The notes under the pieces are model-generated. The model was not told the origin of the DNA. It saw nothing but the letters and a program-made list of their open reading frames with translations, and ran no database searches. DNA of 64,000 bases from Schistocephalus solidus (Eukaryota; Platyhelminthes; Cestoda; Diphyllobothriidea; Diphyllobothriidae): the NCBI GenBank assembly GCA_017591395.1, contig WEDG01003484.1:62001-126000 (forward strand), read 5' to 3'. Shown here one piece after another: positions 34,061-45,819 of this stretch. The position numbers and the translations under genes are program-made. Every line of letters starts with the position of its first letter. The stretch's first letter is position 1.

Positions 34061-37000
34061 AGCAGCGAACAAGGATTCCGTAATGGAGGCCTCACTCGTC
34101 CTTCTTGCATGTCCCAACCAGCTTGCCAACCAGCTGGAGATGAGGTTGGCCGCCGTCGCTAATGTGATTGGAAAGTGTGCCACCGCATCACAACAGCTCT
34201 GAGTTATCATGGATCATGCACTGCCAGATAAGCACGTACAGTGAGTCAGTGCAGTTCTCGCTTTGGTTCATCACGTCTACAGTGCGACCAATCGTGGAGA
34301 CCATACTTCAGTTAGTCTCTTTAACCCACTAACTAGTGTTAAGCTGGGGTCTCCAATCTCCAGTCAATGAGTTTGGAAAAAGCCATTGTTTCCTGAAGCG
34401 AGTACTGAGAAGGGTCCTGTTATCCCGGGAATGCGTCCTAGCGGCCTAAGTGCACGCCTAGTCGGTTCTCGTAAGCACTCGAACACAGATGGTTGGACCT
34501 CCCTCCCTATTCGTTCCCTCCAACAGCTGTAGCGCAGTACGAAGAAACGTCCTGATGAATTAGTTGCAAGATTAGACAAAGGGGAGGCAGAGGAAAGGGG
34601 GTCTACCGAGAGCTCTTCCTTTACTTAAAGACACTGATGCTGCTCAGACGTCAGGTATGTATGGAACACTACTGCGAGGCTGTGTACTCGAGGTGATATC
34701 ATCGTCTCCCCTGAAAAAGTTGACGAAAACGTGTTTCACTCCCAGGAGTGTGTTTACCTCACCAGAAACACGATTGATTATTAACAAATGACAACATGGC
34801 CCCTAACTGCATTGCACATGTTATCTGTGAACTTTCTAATCAATATTTAGTCGTTTTTGATTGATACGTTGCGTAAACAGAATTTGTTGCCCGTTTCACG
34901 TAACATATGGAATAAATAGGTCTTCTCCAACTCCCACAGCGTAAATAAATTCCTGCGAACGTTCTTTATATTCGACAGTCTTTCAGTGGAACCACGCATA
35001 TTTTCAGCGTATGTTATACAGGCGGTCAGATTTTTTATTCTGTTAACTGCACGTGCTAAGACTGGAAAAATACTTTTCTTTTTAGTCCTTGTATGTCACA
35101 AAACCGTGTGGAATGGAATTAAACCCCTCACTGATGTGTCATCTTCAACGAACAGTGACCCAGGCCCACATTGAAATAAAATCACATTGACCACAATGTC
35201 AGTCCCACTAGAGAGAATTTAGGTCCTCAGATCAGCTGATGCCGTGTCTGAAGCAACCAGGTATGGTGGGCATGCGCGTGTTTCAGTTTTCCCTCCTAAT
35301 TTAACTGTTTCCTATAACCCGAGGATGTCAATTCCATTTTTTGAATATTTGACCCCTGTATACTCTATATTCCTGGTGGCTCAAGGGGGTTGTTTTGACG
35401 CCTGGATAGAGTATTTTCCACATAACCTTAAAGCAATCAGTAAATATTCCCTGCACGAAAGGTGTCCTTTGCACCGGCAAAACCGTATTGGTTAACGTTC
35501 TCCTCAAGATGCTGCAATAACGATAAATGAAAATATTTTGAAAAATCGTCAAACTTCCACTTCCAACCTGGGTAAAGTCCACATGCATTTGGAACACTCT
35601 TTATCAGCTGGCCGAAAATTATAATCCGGTTTATAAAACTTTTATCCGTTATCAACAAGTTCTCATATCATCACTTAATTAAAAAGCACAGTAGTATTCA
35701 CATCAGCAATTCAGACATCAAAGTTCATCTCGTTTTGGCCTCTTTTGTACCCAAAAAGAGCAGGCGATATGCAGTGGGACCAGGGCAAGCTCTTACTTAC
35801 AAAATGTTTAGATCTCTGAAATTTTAAGCACGAGAACCTGGCTCGAAGCTTCTGTCACGATCTGATCTCAGTCAGAAGAACGGAGGCAAGGACTCCCGAA
35901 GTGCGTTAGTGGTGGTAATAGGGGTTTGGTGAGTGTTTAAACGAAAGTAAAGATATATATTTTCTGGAATAATAACATAAAAAATACATTTACGCCGTTA
36001 GTTTGTTTAAATAAACCAAAAGAGCGCAAAAACATAGGCATGTTCTTTTCAATACCGTGAATTAGATGTCAGCACGTGGAAAAAAATAAACAGACACTGA
36101 GGGCATTTGTTAGAGATCCCAGGCGACCGGATCCCAGTTCGTTAAAACCAACCACATCGAAGGATAAAGTATAAAGGAGAAAGTATAAAGAATATATCAT
36201 AAAAACTAACTCATCTGATTGCTGAAAAGGAAGATATAATTGAACCGTACGACTTTGAAAGCCTAACCCCTTAACCTAAACCTAGGTCTAAAGTCAAACT
36301 CTAAAATTCTAATCGTTACTCTAAACTCTAAACTGCCTAACCCTTGCCCTTACCTCTTAACCAAACCCAAACCAAACGCTGCCCCTAATGGTAGAGCCTA
36401 AGCTAGGCCTGCAGGAAATGAATGAAAAGAAAAGGGGGCCTAAATAACGCCGGCCCGACTAACCCTAGTTGAACCCATCTTTTCGATCATCCTCGAGTCT
36501 CCAAATAAGTACATTGCAAGCTAAAAAACATGTGCCATGCTGTAGCATGCTACTAATTCGTATAATCAGTAAGCCTTACAAAATAACCATTCAATCAGCT
36601 TTCCAACAGCGCAAGCTAAAAGATGAGGAAGGGAATATGAAACCCAGATGGGAAAAAATACCCTGAGAATGTAGAAGGTCTTATGATGATTGCAGCGAAA
36701 GTGCTTACGCAATGCCAATTCTTGCTGATGACGAACGCGTAGGCGTCCAGTGAAATGCTACGACTTATTTACAAAGGCCTAAGTTTACTATTTGGTAGCA
36801 TAGGCGTAGGCGTGGGCAGACGGACTGCAAACAATTAGTCAGAGATCATGTATCTTAGTCAGGTCTACGATTTCGAGTTTTCTTGTTTTTAAGGACAAAT
36901 ACCGGTTTGTAATACAGATCAAAACGTAAGGCTAGCTCCTATCTCCTGTTTCTTAATCTAAAAGTGGTAAAAGGATACGTTTAACCACTTATTAATACTT

Positions 37001-39189
37001 CTGTCTTCGACAACAGATATATAAAGTTCGGATTTATTACTGAAGGTACTTTAAAGTTTCAACCAATGAGATCTGCCTGATTGAAGCAGCGATATTACAT
37101 AAGATGTATAAGCAGAAATAAAGCCCGCATTGAAAACGTTAGGGGAAACACTCAAGTGTTGAACCCCCACAGCTGACAATGCGGCAGCAGAAACATCGGT
37201 GAAATGCATTCCTGGGCTCCAAGGTATGGTAAACTTTTCAATAAAATTTTATGATTTTTAGTCCATGAGCCAAAAATAACTTGTAAACGCCACTTTGGAA
37301 GCCGGGAATGTTGATAGCTTAGCGAGGAGATGCACTTCGACATTTTGAGCAGTCAATCGAATGCTATGAGGCGAAATTTGAGTAAGAAACCCGTGCACTT
37401 AAATGCCCACCAAATGCATGCGATGAACAGCTGCATCACATTGCATGAAACACGTGAAGATTTTTTAACTAGTCTGCAGGAATTAATACGAACCGGCGAA
37501 TGTCGGTGGAAAGTAGGGTCGCTGGTCATTCTTAGGCTCACTCATATTGCTGGTTCCCTTAAAGTATCGGAAAATTGTTTGATTACTCAGAGAGAATGTA
37601 CGTTCATCTGTTTACTCCGGCACTGCGCGGATTCGGAATTATCCTTTTTAAAGTATGCATTCAGTTTTTAATGACCGTATTACCTTGATTAATGAGCAGC
37701 CACTTTGACATACGTAAAGTGGGCATACATACACATATTAAACACCCGGATAACCCAGTTGCTGTGATATTTTGAGAGCTATCTACGTAATAAGTGCCAA
37801 AAAGCCGCAAGCGAATGATTGATGCTTTGTGGCTTGCTTTCCGCCTTCACTTGCTCTCTCATGTCCCGCTACAAATCACCTTAAGCGATTTCTTATATTG
37901 CGTAGTTAGCTTAAAGAACGCCAAATGAACTCCACAAATGCCTCTGAAGAAAATGGTTTTACACTGTTAGTTAGACAGTCAGGTGGAGAAGCCACTTGGA
38001 AACAGTTGCTTCACGGAACACGACGAGGAAAGATCTGTCGATTAGACTTAGAGCGGACTGGTCGTGATCTTATTTAAACACTAACATCTAGGTATTCTCA
38101 TTCGTCGAGGAATGCATTCTGCTCACACACTACGAAACGTAGCTCTGATGTTGGATGATGTATGCACCGAAAATTGGGCTCTATCCAGATATTATATGAG
38201 TGGGGCTGCATATGTTGGGTTGGAATGGAAAGGCCAGAGCCGATCTGTCGGCGGATGGTGTCAGCATTGCTCGCACTGAATCTTATTAGCCCTCACTGAC
38301 GCTCAGGGTGGTGGGCAATCAAGTTGCGCTCTTACAAATAGTTGGTCCTTTTCAGGAAATATTAAAAGAAACGTGTGTTCGATTAAATGGAATTACTTAC
38401 ACGGGATTGTGTTACTGATTAACATACGGCATAACCCCAGGATAGTTCAACCACGCCGGGATGTTCGTTGGTGAGTGAGATTCTTTCCGCCAGCCTATTC
38501 AGTAAAACATTGAATACAACCGTCTCGCTAATATTCAGTTAACGATGGAAAACAGAGGGGGGTTTTACTGTTTTTCCGATTTGGCAGACGAAACTCACGT
38601 TAACACTCACTCCTATCCCCCTCTTCCTAAGTCACTCAAACGAGTAGATTTAATGAGTTGCGCTTGAAGTCAGTCGCTTCTTTGGTTTAAGTTTCATCTG
38701 TAGAGACAAATTGTTCTAAACATACGGCAGTTAAACCGTCCCACCGTATGCCACACTGAGTGATGGCATCGGGGACTTGAGCGTCAATAAGTTGAAAGGG
38801 TGCCAGGATTTCACAGCATCCACCATACTCTCCCTCACTCCCTCCCTATCTTACACCTAACATGTTCGCAGTAATCGATAAAACCAAACAGTCGGTATAC
38901 ACGTGCCGAGTATGGCCTGGTTCACCTGCGTATTGCAGGCTACTTATGTGTAAACGCATGCTGCATTCCATCCGCCACAAGAGACTGACCGTATCGAAAC
39001 AAGATGAGGCTCCTATAAACTAACTGGAATGGCGAGTTTAGCCGGTCTTTGGGTGCATGTTTCCACAGGCAACGCATTTGATTATAACAAAACAGTCACT
39101 CAGGTTAGTTTGCGCCCCCTATAAAAATGTTATCGAATTTGGGGGTCGAGTGTACTGATCCCTAGTCGGACAGTTTCATACCTAAAAAC
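34061..39189. other. Unassigned sequence
   Basis: About 5.1 kb without a recognised gene. It includes the telomere-like tract at 36260-36400. A 113-codon frame at 37330-37671 has no motif I recognise and no supporting context. Confidence 0.5.
36260..36470 (+). repeat. Degenerate telomere-like tract
   Basis: Variants of CTAACCCTTAACC and CCTAAACCT spread over about 200 bases, similar in style to 13070-13215. Confidence 0.45.
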
Positions 39190-39194
39190 CTTTT

Positions 39195-39478
39195 TTATTC
39201 GTTGATGAACACTCACCTATCGTTAAAGGAACTCACTCATCCCGCTCTGTCTTGGGTCTCAATCTCGAGACCCACCAGCGGCTGCAAGGTGTCTAATACT
39301 AGTAGAGGCAGATTAGCAATGCCGATAAAGAGAAGGGAGAGTGGAATGGTCATTGTTGGCTCATTAGCTGTCCTCAGCCGAAGATACACAACCACAGGTG
39401 GTTTCAAACCAGAGGCTTGAACCCATGACCTGTTGAACAGAAGTCCAGAGCCCTAAAACTTGAGACTCCACTATTACT
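39195..39478 (-). repeat. HHR unit, minus-strand copy, decayed
   Basis: On the minus strand it carries the tRNA-like B box (GGGTTCAAGCC), CGGCTGAGGACAGCTAATGA in place of the ribozyme core, ATGACCATTCCACTCTCCC, GCCGCTGGTGGG and CGGGATGAGTGAGT. The GAAA of the core reads CAAC, so the ribozyme would be dead. Confidence 0.65.
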
Positions 39479-39486
39479 TACCACTG

Positions 39487-39607
39487 TACGGCTGCTGATG
39501 GAGTTCTAGAATGAGCCCGAAGGCAGAGCGGGAAAATTAAGTTGCGTTAACGATCGATGAGAGTTCATCCATGGATGTCCACATTCCCGATCTAAGCCTG
39601 CAAGATG
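39487..39607 (+). repeat. HHR unit A0, tail only
   Basis: Starts inside the tail (TGTACGGCTGCTGATGGAGT), continues with GAGCCCGAAGGCAGAGCGGGA and the linker CGATCGATGAG, and runs directly into unit A1, so it is the truncated first member of a tandem array. Confidence 0.65.
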
Positions 39608-39913
39608 ACGAGCCCGTGACATAATTGATAGAATGTTTGACTGTCGATTAACAGGTCAGAGGTTCGAGCCTCGGATGGGATACCACCTAAGGTTGTGTAT
39701 GACTGGCTGATGACGGCTAATAAGCCAGAAATTGCTATTCCGGTCTCCCTTGTCTTTGTCGGTTCCACTTTAACAACATATGCTACATGTCGCTATGCGA
39801 CCGCCTGCGAGGGCTCTAGTCTGAGCTCCAGGGCACAGCGGAACATACATGTTCCTTAAGCAGATCGGTGAGCAACATACTATCATCATATAACCGATCG
39901 CAACCGACAAAAC
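39608..39913 (+). repeat. HHR unit A1
   Basis: 306 bases. It has a tRNA-like head with box B GGTTCGAGCC at 39661, a hammerhead-like core at 39701-39745, TCTCCCTTGTCTTTGTCGG, a decayed tail and the linker GATCGGTGAGC. It is followed without a gap by unit A2 in the same orientation. Confidence 0.75.
39701..39745 (+). ncRNA. Hammerhead-ribozyme-like motif in unit A1
   Basis: Stem I: GACTGG (39701-39706) with CCGGTC (39740-39745), six pairs including one G-U. Core box CTGATGA (39707-39713). Stem II: GGCT (39715-39718), AATA loop, AGCC (39723-39726). GAAA (39728-39731). A short stem III then T-T before stem I, placing the expected cut after 39739 (NUH site ATT). Order and spacing fit a type I hammerhead with a minimal stem III. 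Weak points: the first stem II pair is C-A rather than G-C, and CTGGCT/AAGCCAG could form a competing hairpin. Confidence 0.6.
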
Positions 39914-39923
39914 AACGAGCCCG

Positions 39924-39934
39924 TGGCTCAATGG
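39924..39934 (+). promoter_or_regulatory. Box A-like element of unit A2
   Basis: TGGCTCAATGG fits the internal box A of tRNA genes and lies 43 bases before the box B. Confidence 0.65.
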
Positions 39935-39966
39935 TAGAGCGTTCGACTCAATTACCAAAGGTTGCG

Positions 39967-39977
39967 GGTTCGAATCC
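39967..39977 (+). promoter_or_regulatory. Box B of unit A2
   Basis: GGTTCGAATCC, an exact box B. With box A it predicts RNA polymerase III transcription through the ribozyme-like core. Confidence 0.7.
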
Positions 39978-40005
39978 CAGGTGTGCAACACTTGGGATTG
40001 GGTAT

Positions 40006-40050
40006 GACTGGCTGATGACAGTTAATATGCCAGAAATGGCCATTCAGGTC
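40006..40050 (+). ncRNA. Hammerhead-ribozyme-like motif in unit A2
   Basis: GACTGG (40006-40011), CTGATGA (40012-40018), GAAA (40033-40036), TGGCCAT, T, CAGGTC (40045-40050). Core residues are intact and stem I has one mismatch. Stem II is eroded (AGTT...TGCC). Confidence 0.5.
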
Positions 40051-40344
40051 TCCCTTGTCTTTGTCGGTCATGTTATTCTGCCTATGTACTTAGCTGCCTT
40101 ACGGCTGCTGGCGGGGTTTGAGAGTTAGCCCCAAGGCACAACGGGACGAGTGAGTCCTGTAACCGATCGGTGAGCGCCCCATTACCAATATATATATTTA
40201 TATAATGAATTTGTAAGTGTATCGAAAATCAATAGAAAATTCGTGCCCTAAATCTAGTTATGTGTTAAGGATTATAAGTAAAAGGGAATACTGGTTGACC
40301 ATCGGAACAATCTGGGTTCATCGTCTGAGATAGCAGCAGAAGCA

Positions 40345-41480
40345 AGGGGGTGACATTTATAAGGGTGCAAGCCAATCAGTGGTCAATTGCCCAAGCCAGG
40401 ATGTGAATGCACAAGGTTTGGTACGCAGTCGCTAAATCGATACAACGATTGATTGAGTTCCCATCCGTGGCCCAGGCTTCAATTAATTCTCGGTTCGTCT
40501 TGTTTCCGGCTTCGGCGATTATCTTGACAGTTGTGAAGGTGAACTCATGGACCATTTCGTAGGAGTGAACAAAAACTTGCGATACTTCGTCGCCCCATTG
40601 CACAGCCAGCTTATATACATCTATCCACATTAAAGCATGCGTTGCGTCTGACCTGCGTATTTGCACTGCATAAGATGCAATACACTACCCAAAATTGCTC
40701 CTTGGGATTTAGTAGGTCTTTCATTTTCATCACCTTACTGCTTATGGTAGCTTTGGTCGGTTTGTAATACAACTCCCAGTTCCGCTACAATGCGCATGAT
40801 CACGTTTTCGATGTCCCTGATATTTGGCAGAGCGTTTCATATCCTTAATGGTGTTTCTGGTTGGATCCTCCGGGGCCGAACCCGTAAGCATCAGCTTATA
40901 AATGCCTTCGGATAGCTGCTCCACATAAATTGGTCACGGTGATGTCGGGCCTCGCGGAATTTTTCCTCCAGCCTGCTGCAATGAGTCTGACTCCGTTTGA
41001 AGATCGTTCTCACACAGCTTTGTTTGTGAGCCAACGCGTGGTTGCGGTGAAAATTGAGGAGTTGTGTAGTGTTCGTTGCCTTCCTTCAAACCATAATGTG
41101 AATTTTTCCGTTGAGGTTTCGCTTGATAAGGACATCAAGGACAGACAGATATTCCTCTTGTTCCTCTTCCTTCGTGGATTTAATGTCAGGGAAAATTCCA
41201 TTGAGCAAGTTACGGAAGCCTTGCATGCGTGTTCTTCATGACGATAATTAACGTATGGTCAATGTAACGACACAAAAACGTTGAATGAGGGCAGTGTTTT
41301 CAACCTCCTGTAGGACCAGCTCTGCCACTTAAGCGAATATCGAGGAGCCCTTTGGAGTCCCTTTGATCTGCGATGTTGAAAAACGTTTTTTGGCAAAATT
41401 CAAACAGCCTGAGGAGTGTGATTGTTGCAGATGGCCGGAAAATGTACAGTCAAAAAGTCGGTATACTGGTGTGACTGAAA
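40345..41480 (-). pseudogene. Penelope-like element (PLE-2), RT and GIY-YIG C-terminal remnant
   Basis: Minus strand from 41480: IKGTPKGSS (RT motif normally GTPMGSP), VAELVLQEVE, RYIDHTLIIV in place of the catalytic YVDDTF, then LSVLDVLIKRNLNGKIHTMV, RKATNTTQLLNFH and HKQSCVRTIFKR (standard PLE RT thumb sequence, about 41190-40960), and at 40666-40376 KLAVQWGDEVSQVF, HEFTFTTVKII, NKTNRELIEAWATD and NSINRCIDL, the end of the GIY-YIG region. The catalytic Asp pair is lost and there are several frame shifts. It lies beside the HHR array A and the remnant at 42650-42990. Confidence 0.75.
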
Positions 41481-42640
41481 CCTCACACGTAGTAATCAAT
41501 ATCACCATCAAAATATTTTTTGAAAACATATTTATGTATTTCAGTCAATATTTAATCATGTATGTCATCTACCTAATAATTTGGACGGAATTTTATTCAT
41601 TTCAGTGTCTTTTAGTAGTTTTTTTTCTTATTCGATTCTAATCAGAAATGCCATCTGCGAGCGGAATGTTTGGCTTCATTCGGTCGAGCAGCCGAGTAGA
41701 ATAATTCTGATTTCACTTGCCGCTACTGCAAATATAATTATGGACATCGTTGTCACGTCCATCTGTTCTGTCAGTACTGCTGCCACAGCCTTTACTCGGC
41801 TCGAAGGAAAATGAATAAAAAATTCAATCGGAGGGATACAAAATTTTTACTTATTTGGATTGAAATAATTTTGACAGGGAAAAAAGTTCCCTGCAGTTTT
41901 GTTCTATAGGTCTATCGGTTGTTAATTTTAAATGCCTGATTTTTCTTAGCTAAGTTACTCCGAAGTTCTACCCCACCACTGTAAACCTAATAAAAATCCG
42001 CATTGCAGTTTGTCTTACTAGGATCGAAGTGAATTTTTCAAAAGTAGGTTTGACTGCACTCGTTATCAGTTGTTCGAAGGCTGGTTAAATAATTCCTCTC
42101 TATCGATAAAATTACTTTAGATGTTTACGTGCTGTAAAGAAAACTCCTTTTCGTCCAATTACAGTTGGTTTGCCAAGTAAACTCTCGGAAAGGAGCAAAA
42201 AGATGCACTGCATGGCCTTTCCTTTGAATTTGAGCCCACTTTGTGATTAATTTTACACAAATAAGTACCCAAAATCCCCTTTAAAAATGGGTTCACTGTG
42301 CTCAAGTTCGCAATAGCGAGAGTTCTAGGGTGATCATTTAAAAATTAGAAGTGGCTCACCGGAGTATATTTATTAACTCGCTGAAATTTCGTGTATCTTT
42401 GTTGGCTCATTAGTGTCAAAACAGTAAACACAAAACTGCAATAGAAATTGGAGTTCATTTAAAAGGTAGTCGTCATATACTGGATGGCTTTCTTTCCCTA
42501 TTACTGCCCCAGTCCTTTGGTGAATGTTTGGTGGGTTTTAAAAGCATTCACACGGTAGACATTATGTTGACGGCGGGCAGTTGAGCCTCGGTTGAGGTTG
42601 ATTGGTGAGGTTACCCCATCGTCTTCTCATCGGGTGAGCT
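41481..42640. other. Unassigned AT-rich sequence
   Basis: No supported feature. Confidence 0.5.
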
Positions 42641-42649
42641 CATTTTCAA

Positions 42650-42990
42650 GTAGTCCTTGTTAGATTTTCTTAAGTTTATCGTAGCCATCATTTTTGCGCA
42701 GGTGATGACGCAGATCAATATGCCTGCGGATAAATCCGGTATCTGAAACTGCAGCTTTGAGCTGCCTGGACCAAAGGCTGGTCGCTCCCTTAAGTGTGGA
42801 AACCAAGCTAATATTTTGGTTCTAACCCTTTAGCTGCCCATTCATGCTCAAGTACGTGGGTCTGCAATTTTCCTTCAGTTTCTCGAAGTAATTACAGTCC
42901 TCGTTGTTGCAAGGTATTTGGTAGATAGTTTCCGAGGTAATAATAAGTGACCTCCTTAAGGCGTATCACACAGAGAAGACCTGTGGGCTG
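42650..42990 (-). pseudogene. GIY-YIG endonuclease remnant of a Penelope-like element
   Basis: On the minus strand one frame reads ETIYQIPCNNEDCNY (about 42917-42870). After a one-base shift the next reads RETEGKLQTHVLEHEWAAKG, the place where GIY-YIG domains have GET..KL.TR..EH. Stops follow at KY* and HT*. The catalytic Arg is replaced by His. Which PLE type it belongs to is unclear. Confidence 0.5.
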
Positions 42991-44929
42991 TGGTCAACGA
43001 GCAATGTTACCGAATGGGTGTGGCATTTTATTTCAACTCTTTACAGTAGAGTGCGGAGGGAGTTACGTTTGTGAGGCAGAGATTGATGGACCCTGAAATG
43101 CTGAACTATACGCTTTGTCTTGGTGACCTTTCTGAATACCATATTTTACAGTTTCGCAGTCGCACCCCGTGGCAAAAGACGTTGAAAAAGGAAATTGAGT
43201 TGAATAACTTATTGGTAATTGTTGTAACAGTTTCAAATGATTAAGTTAGTTGGGAAAGACAGTAATCATATGTCAGGGCATACAATATAGCTTACTTTTG
43301 ATATGTGATCATCCAACCAACTGGGCTAATCAGACTTTGAGAAATTTACCATGGAACGCAATTGTTCTTGTTCCAAATAGTGTGTTTGGTATTACTTATG
43401 ACTTCCGCATACTTAAAATTCAGCGATGTTTTGCAGCTACAGACAGCGACTGATCTTCTGAAATGTTAACCGAGAGTATGAAGTGTATTTTCGACAAATA
43501 AAGACCACTCAAGAGAGGTTATAATATCAAGCATCTCGCGAAACAAACTTATGGTTATCTAGATACACTAGGATGCCAGAGTTTTAATAAACTTGTTTTA
43601 TACCGCCTACAGAACTCGTCTCTGTGAAAAATGAGTCATTAAGTATCATGCATTTTATGTGAATTTTCTATGCCAACATAAAGAAATACACGTTATAAAA
43701 ACCACGTCAAAAATACCCTATCTTTTATATGTTTGACAGCACATCAAATCTTCTCCATATCTTATGCTCGGCAAAGGCCACCTGTGGAATCAAACAGTCT
43801 CTTATTATAAGCATTTTTAAGACTGCAAAATTTCCATTCAATGAGCATGCTATCCGTAGGTTTACTAAAGCCCTCATGAAGTAGAGGACACAGTCGGCAT
43901 CCATTTCAACATTCTATGAGCACTATATGGTATTTTCGTAATTGCATAGAAATTTTCCTGTATTTCGTTGCATGAATAACATTCCATTCGTAGATGGAAA
44001 CTCAAAAATATTTTTAAAATCTACATGCGTCCTTCTTTCAGTATACAATTTGAAGATTATGTGATGTCCTATCAAAGCAGTATAAGAAAGAATATTTTTG
44101 TTTAATTTTCCTGTAAAATATATTTGAATATATAAAGGCATTTAAAACCATTAGAAAAAATGCGTACCACTTATGCAGTGGTATGCGGATTTATCAGAAA
44201 ACAGAAGAAATGCATATACTGTCCAGTTTCCTGGTGTATCTTCCAGAACAGAAAGTTTTGCTGCAAGATAATAAATATGAAATTCCCAATTGCTTAATCT
44301 TTCCTAAACGAAAACGAGTTTCATAATTTTGGTTCACATTGCATGACATCGGTCACTGAGTGCAGGATGCGCACAAAGTTCACTTATATTCATAATAATG
44401 CAGTTAATGATGTAAGCTTAAAAATGAATACTTAAGGTAAAAACTACTGAAATTTTAAAGAGCTAGAAAACAAACACAGCAAGTTGACTGCACAAAAAGG
44501 GCTTTTCCTAGGCAATCTCGTAGAAGTCCTTCTGATGATCTACAGGGTCACCATTTAGCCGGTTTGGTTTTCATTGGTTGATGTACAACTGCAGATATCA
44601 ACCAGACGATTGTTATTCGGCTACCACTTATGCAGATATCACGAGGAAGTGGTTATGTTTCATTCTTAGTCTATAAAGAATATGCCATCTAGTGCTAAAA
44701 CGTTATTCAAATGGGTACTGAACATGATGCAGAGCCAGGAACAAAATCCAAGAACGAGCATATACGATGTCAATTGAGTAAACACTTCAGACTTTAAAGA
44801 TCGTTAAGGCATGGGAACTCAAAATACCACTTTCAGCTTAATCCCAAGGAATGTGCACATATCCTTAACACTAGCCCAATCCTTCTCCTTCATTCAAACA
44901 AAAAGTAACCCTTAAATCCGAGCCACTCA
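42991..44929. other. Unassigned AT-rich sequence
   Basis: No supported feature; ORFs are short and lack motifs. Confidence 0.5.
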
Positions 44930-45060
44930 CTTCTTTAATATACACCAATAACATTAGTTGGACAAGTATATTTTCTGCTTTTTAATTTCCTCAGAAATTA
45001 ATCGTTAACTTGAAGTAAATCAGTCTATTTGAAGGTTTCTAGGCATAGACTGAACGTTTC
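44930..45060 (+). repeat. Unclassified dispersed repeat, copy 1
   Basis: 44972-45020 (CTGCTTTTTAATTTCCTCAG, AAATTAATCG, AGTAAATCAGTCT) matches 57801-57855 with about one change in six. Flanks show weaker matches on both sides. It is non-coding and its class is unknown. Confidence 0.55.
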
Positions 45061-45158
45061 TATGAATATCTGGACCTCCTTCTAGCTACTACTAAGACAT
45101 ACCCGCATAATATGCATTATACTGCCAATAGGCAGCTACTAGTATATTTAGGCGTCAC

Positions 45159-45237
45159 AGGTGGAACCATATTGATAGCAAAGGTACTAGCTTTACTGGC
45201 TTTAGCTAGTACCTGTGTTTTCACTATAGTTCCACCT
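45159..45237. other. Nested foldback (hairpin) sequence
   Basis: Inner arms AGGTACTAGCT (45182-45192) and AGCTAGTACCT (45204-45214) are perfect. Outer arms AGGTGGAACCATA (45159-45171) and its near-complement (45225-45237) also pair. It lies between the dispersed repeat and a PLE remnant. Possibly part of a small foldback element. Confidence 0.6.
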
Positions 45238-45411
45238 ACAAACCCTAAATGCATTTTCGCTGTAGCCTTTACATAAGTAACGATTTACTTTTTGGAGGCA
45301 GGAAAAATCGATAAAAATGTTGAAACACTGAGTATGCGTGGAACCCTCTCCAGTCCGAAAGGCCAGGCGACCGCGACCGTGTACAAACCGGCAAAAAATA
45401 CAATAAGACCT

Positions 45412-45808
45412 TGACACAACCAGCACTCGAGCCACATCAACTACGGTGCCGCAACAGAGAGGCTTGAGTTTTGAAGGTTGGAGTTGAGCTATCCGCCCCG
45501 CCGACTGCACTCCGCCAATTGCACCCAGTGGGTTGACCGCCTGTGCGGCCAATCTAGAATCTTGTCCTATGCTCACAGTCAATTTAATCCTACCACCCAG
45601 ATTGCAGCTCATTCAAATGGATCCAGCCACCTTCAAGTTTGATGAGGCCGGAATTCTCGCCAGAAGTGACAACCGCGTGAGCCGTGAGATGCTTGAGTCA
45701 TTGTTTGCCGACCCACAGTCAATTGAGAGTACAGGACACGGCCTTGGCTCTGTTCTATGGCCTTCCAAAAGTTCAAAATCTCGAATCTATTTGATGGATG
45801 ATAGATAA
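45412..45808 (+). pseudogene. Penelope-like element (PLE-3), GIY-YIG C-terminal remnant
   Basis: The open frame ending at 45808 reads FKFDEAGILARSDNRVSREM, LESLFADPQSIES and LYPL-like decay after it. This C-terminal signature (DEA.IL, DNR, RE..ES, PQSI) follows the GIY-YIG domain in one PLE group; 30960-31055 and the minus strand at 51130-51300 show the same part. The upstream GIY-YIG is not readable. Confidence 0.6.
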
Positions 45809-45819
45809 AGTAAAAGGAG

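Larger units (their letters stand above)
39914..40195 (+). repeat. HHR unit A2
   Basis: tRNA-like head 39914-39985, hammerhead-like core 40006-40050, TCTCCCTTGTCTTTGTCGG, then a tail with TGCCTT (40098-40103) pairing AAGGCA, GGGG pairing CCCC, GGACGAGTGAGTCC and CCGATCGG. It ends at an AT-rich run. Best preserved unit of array A. Confidence 0.75.
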
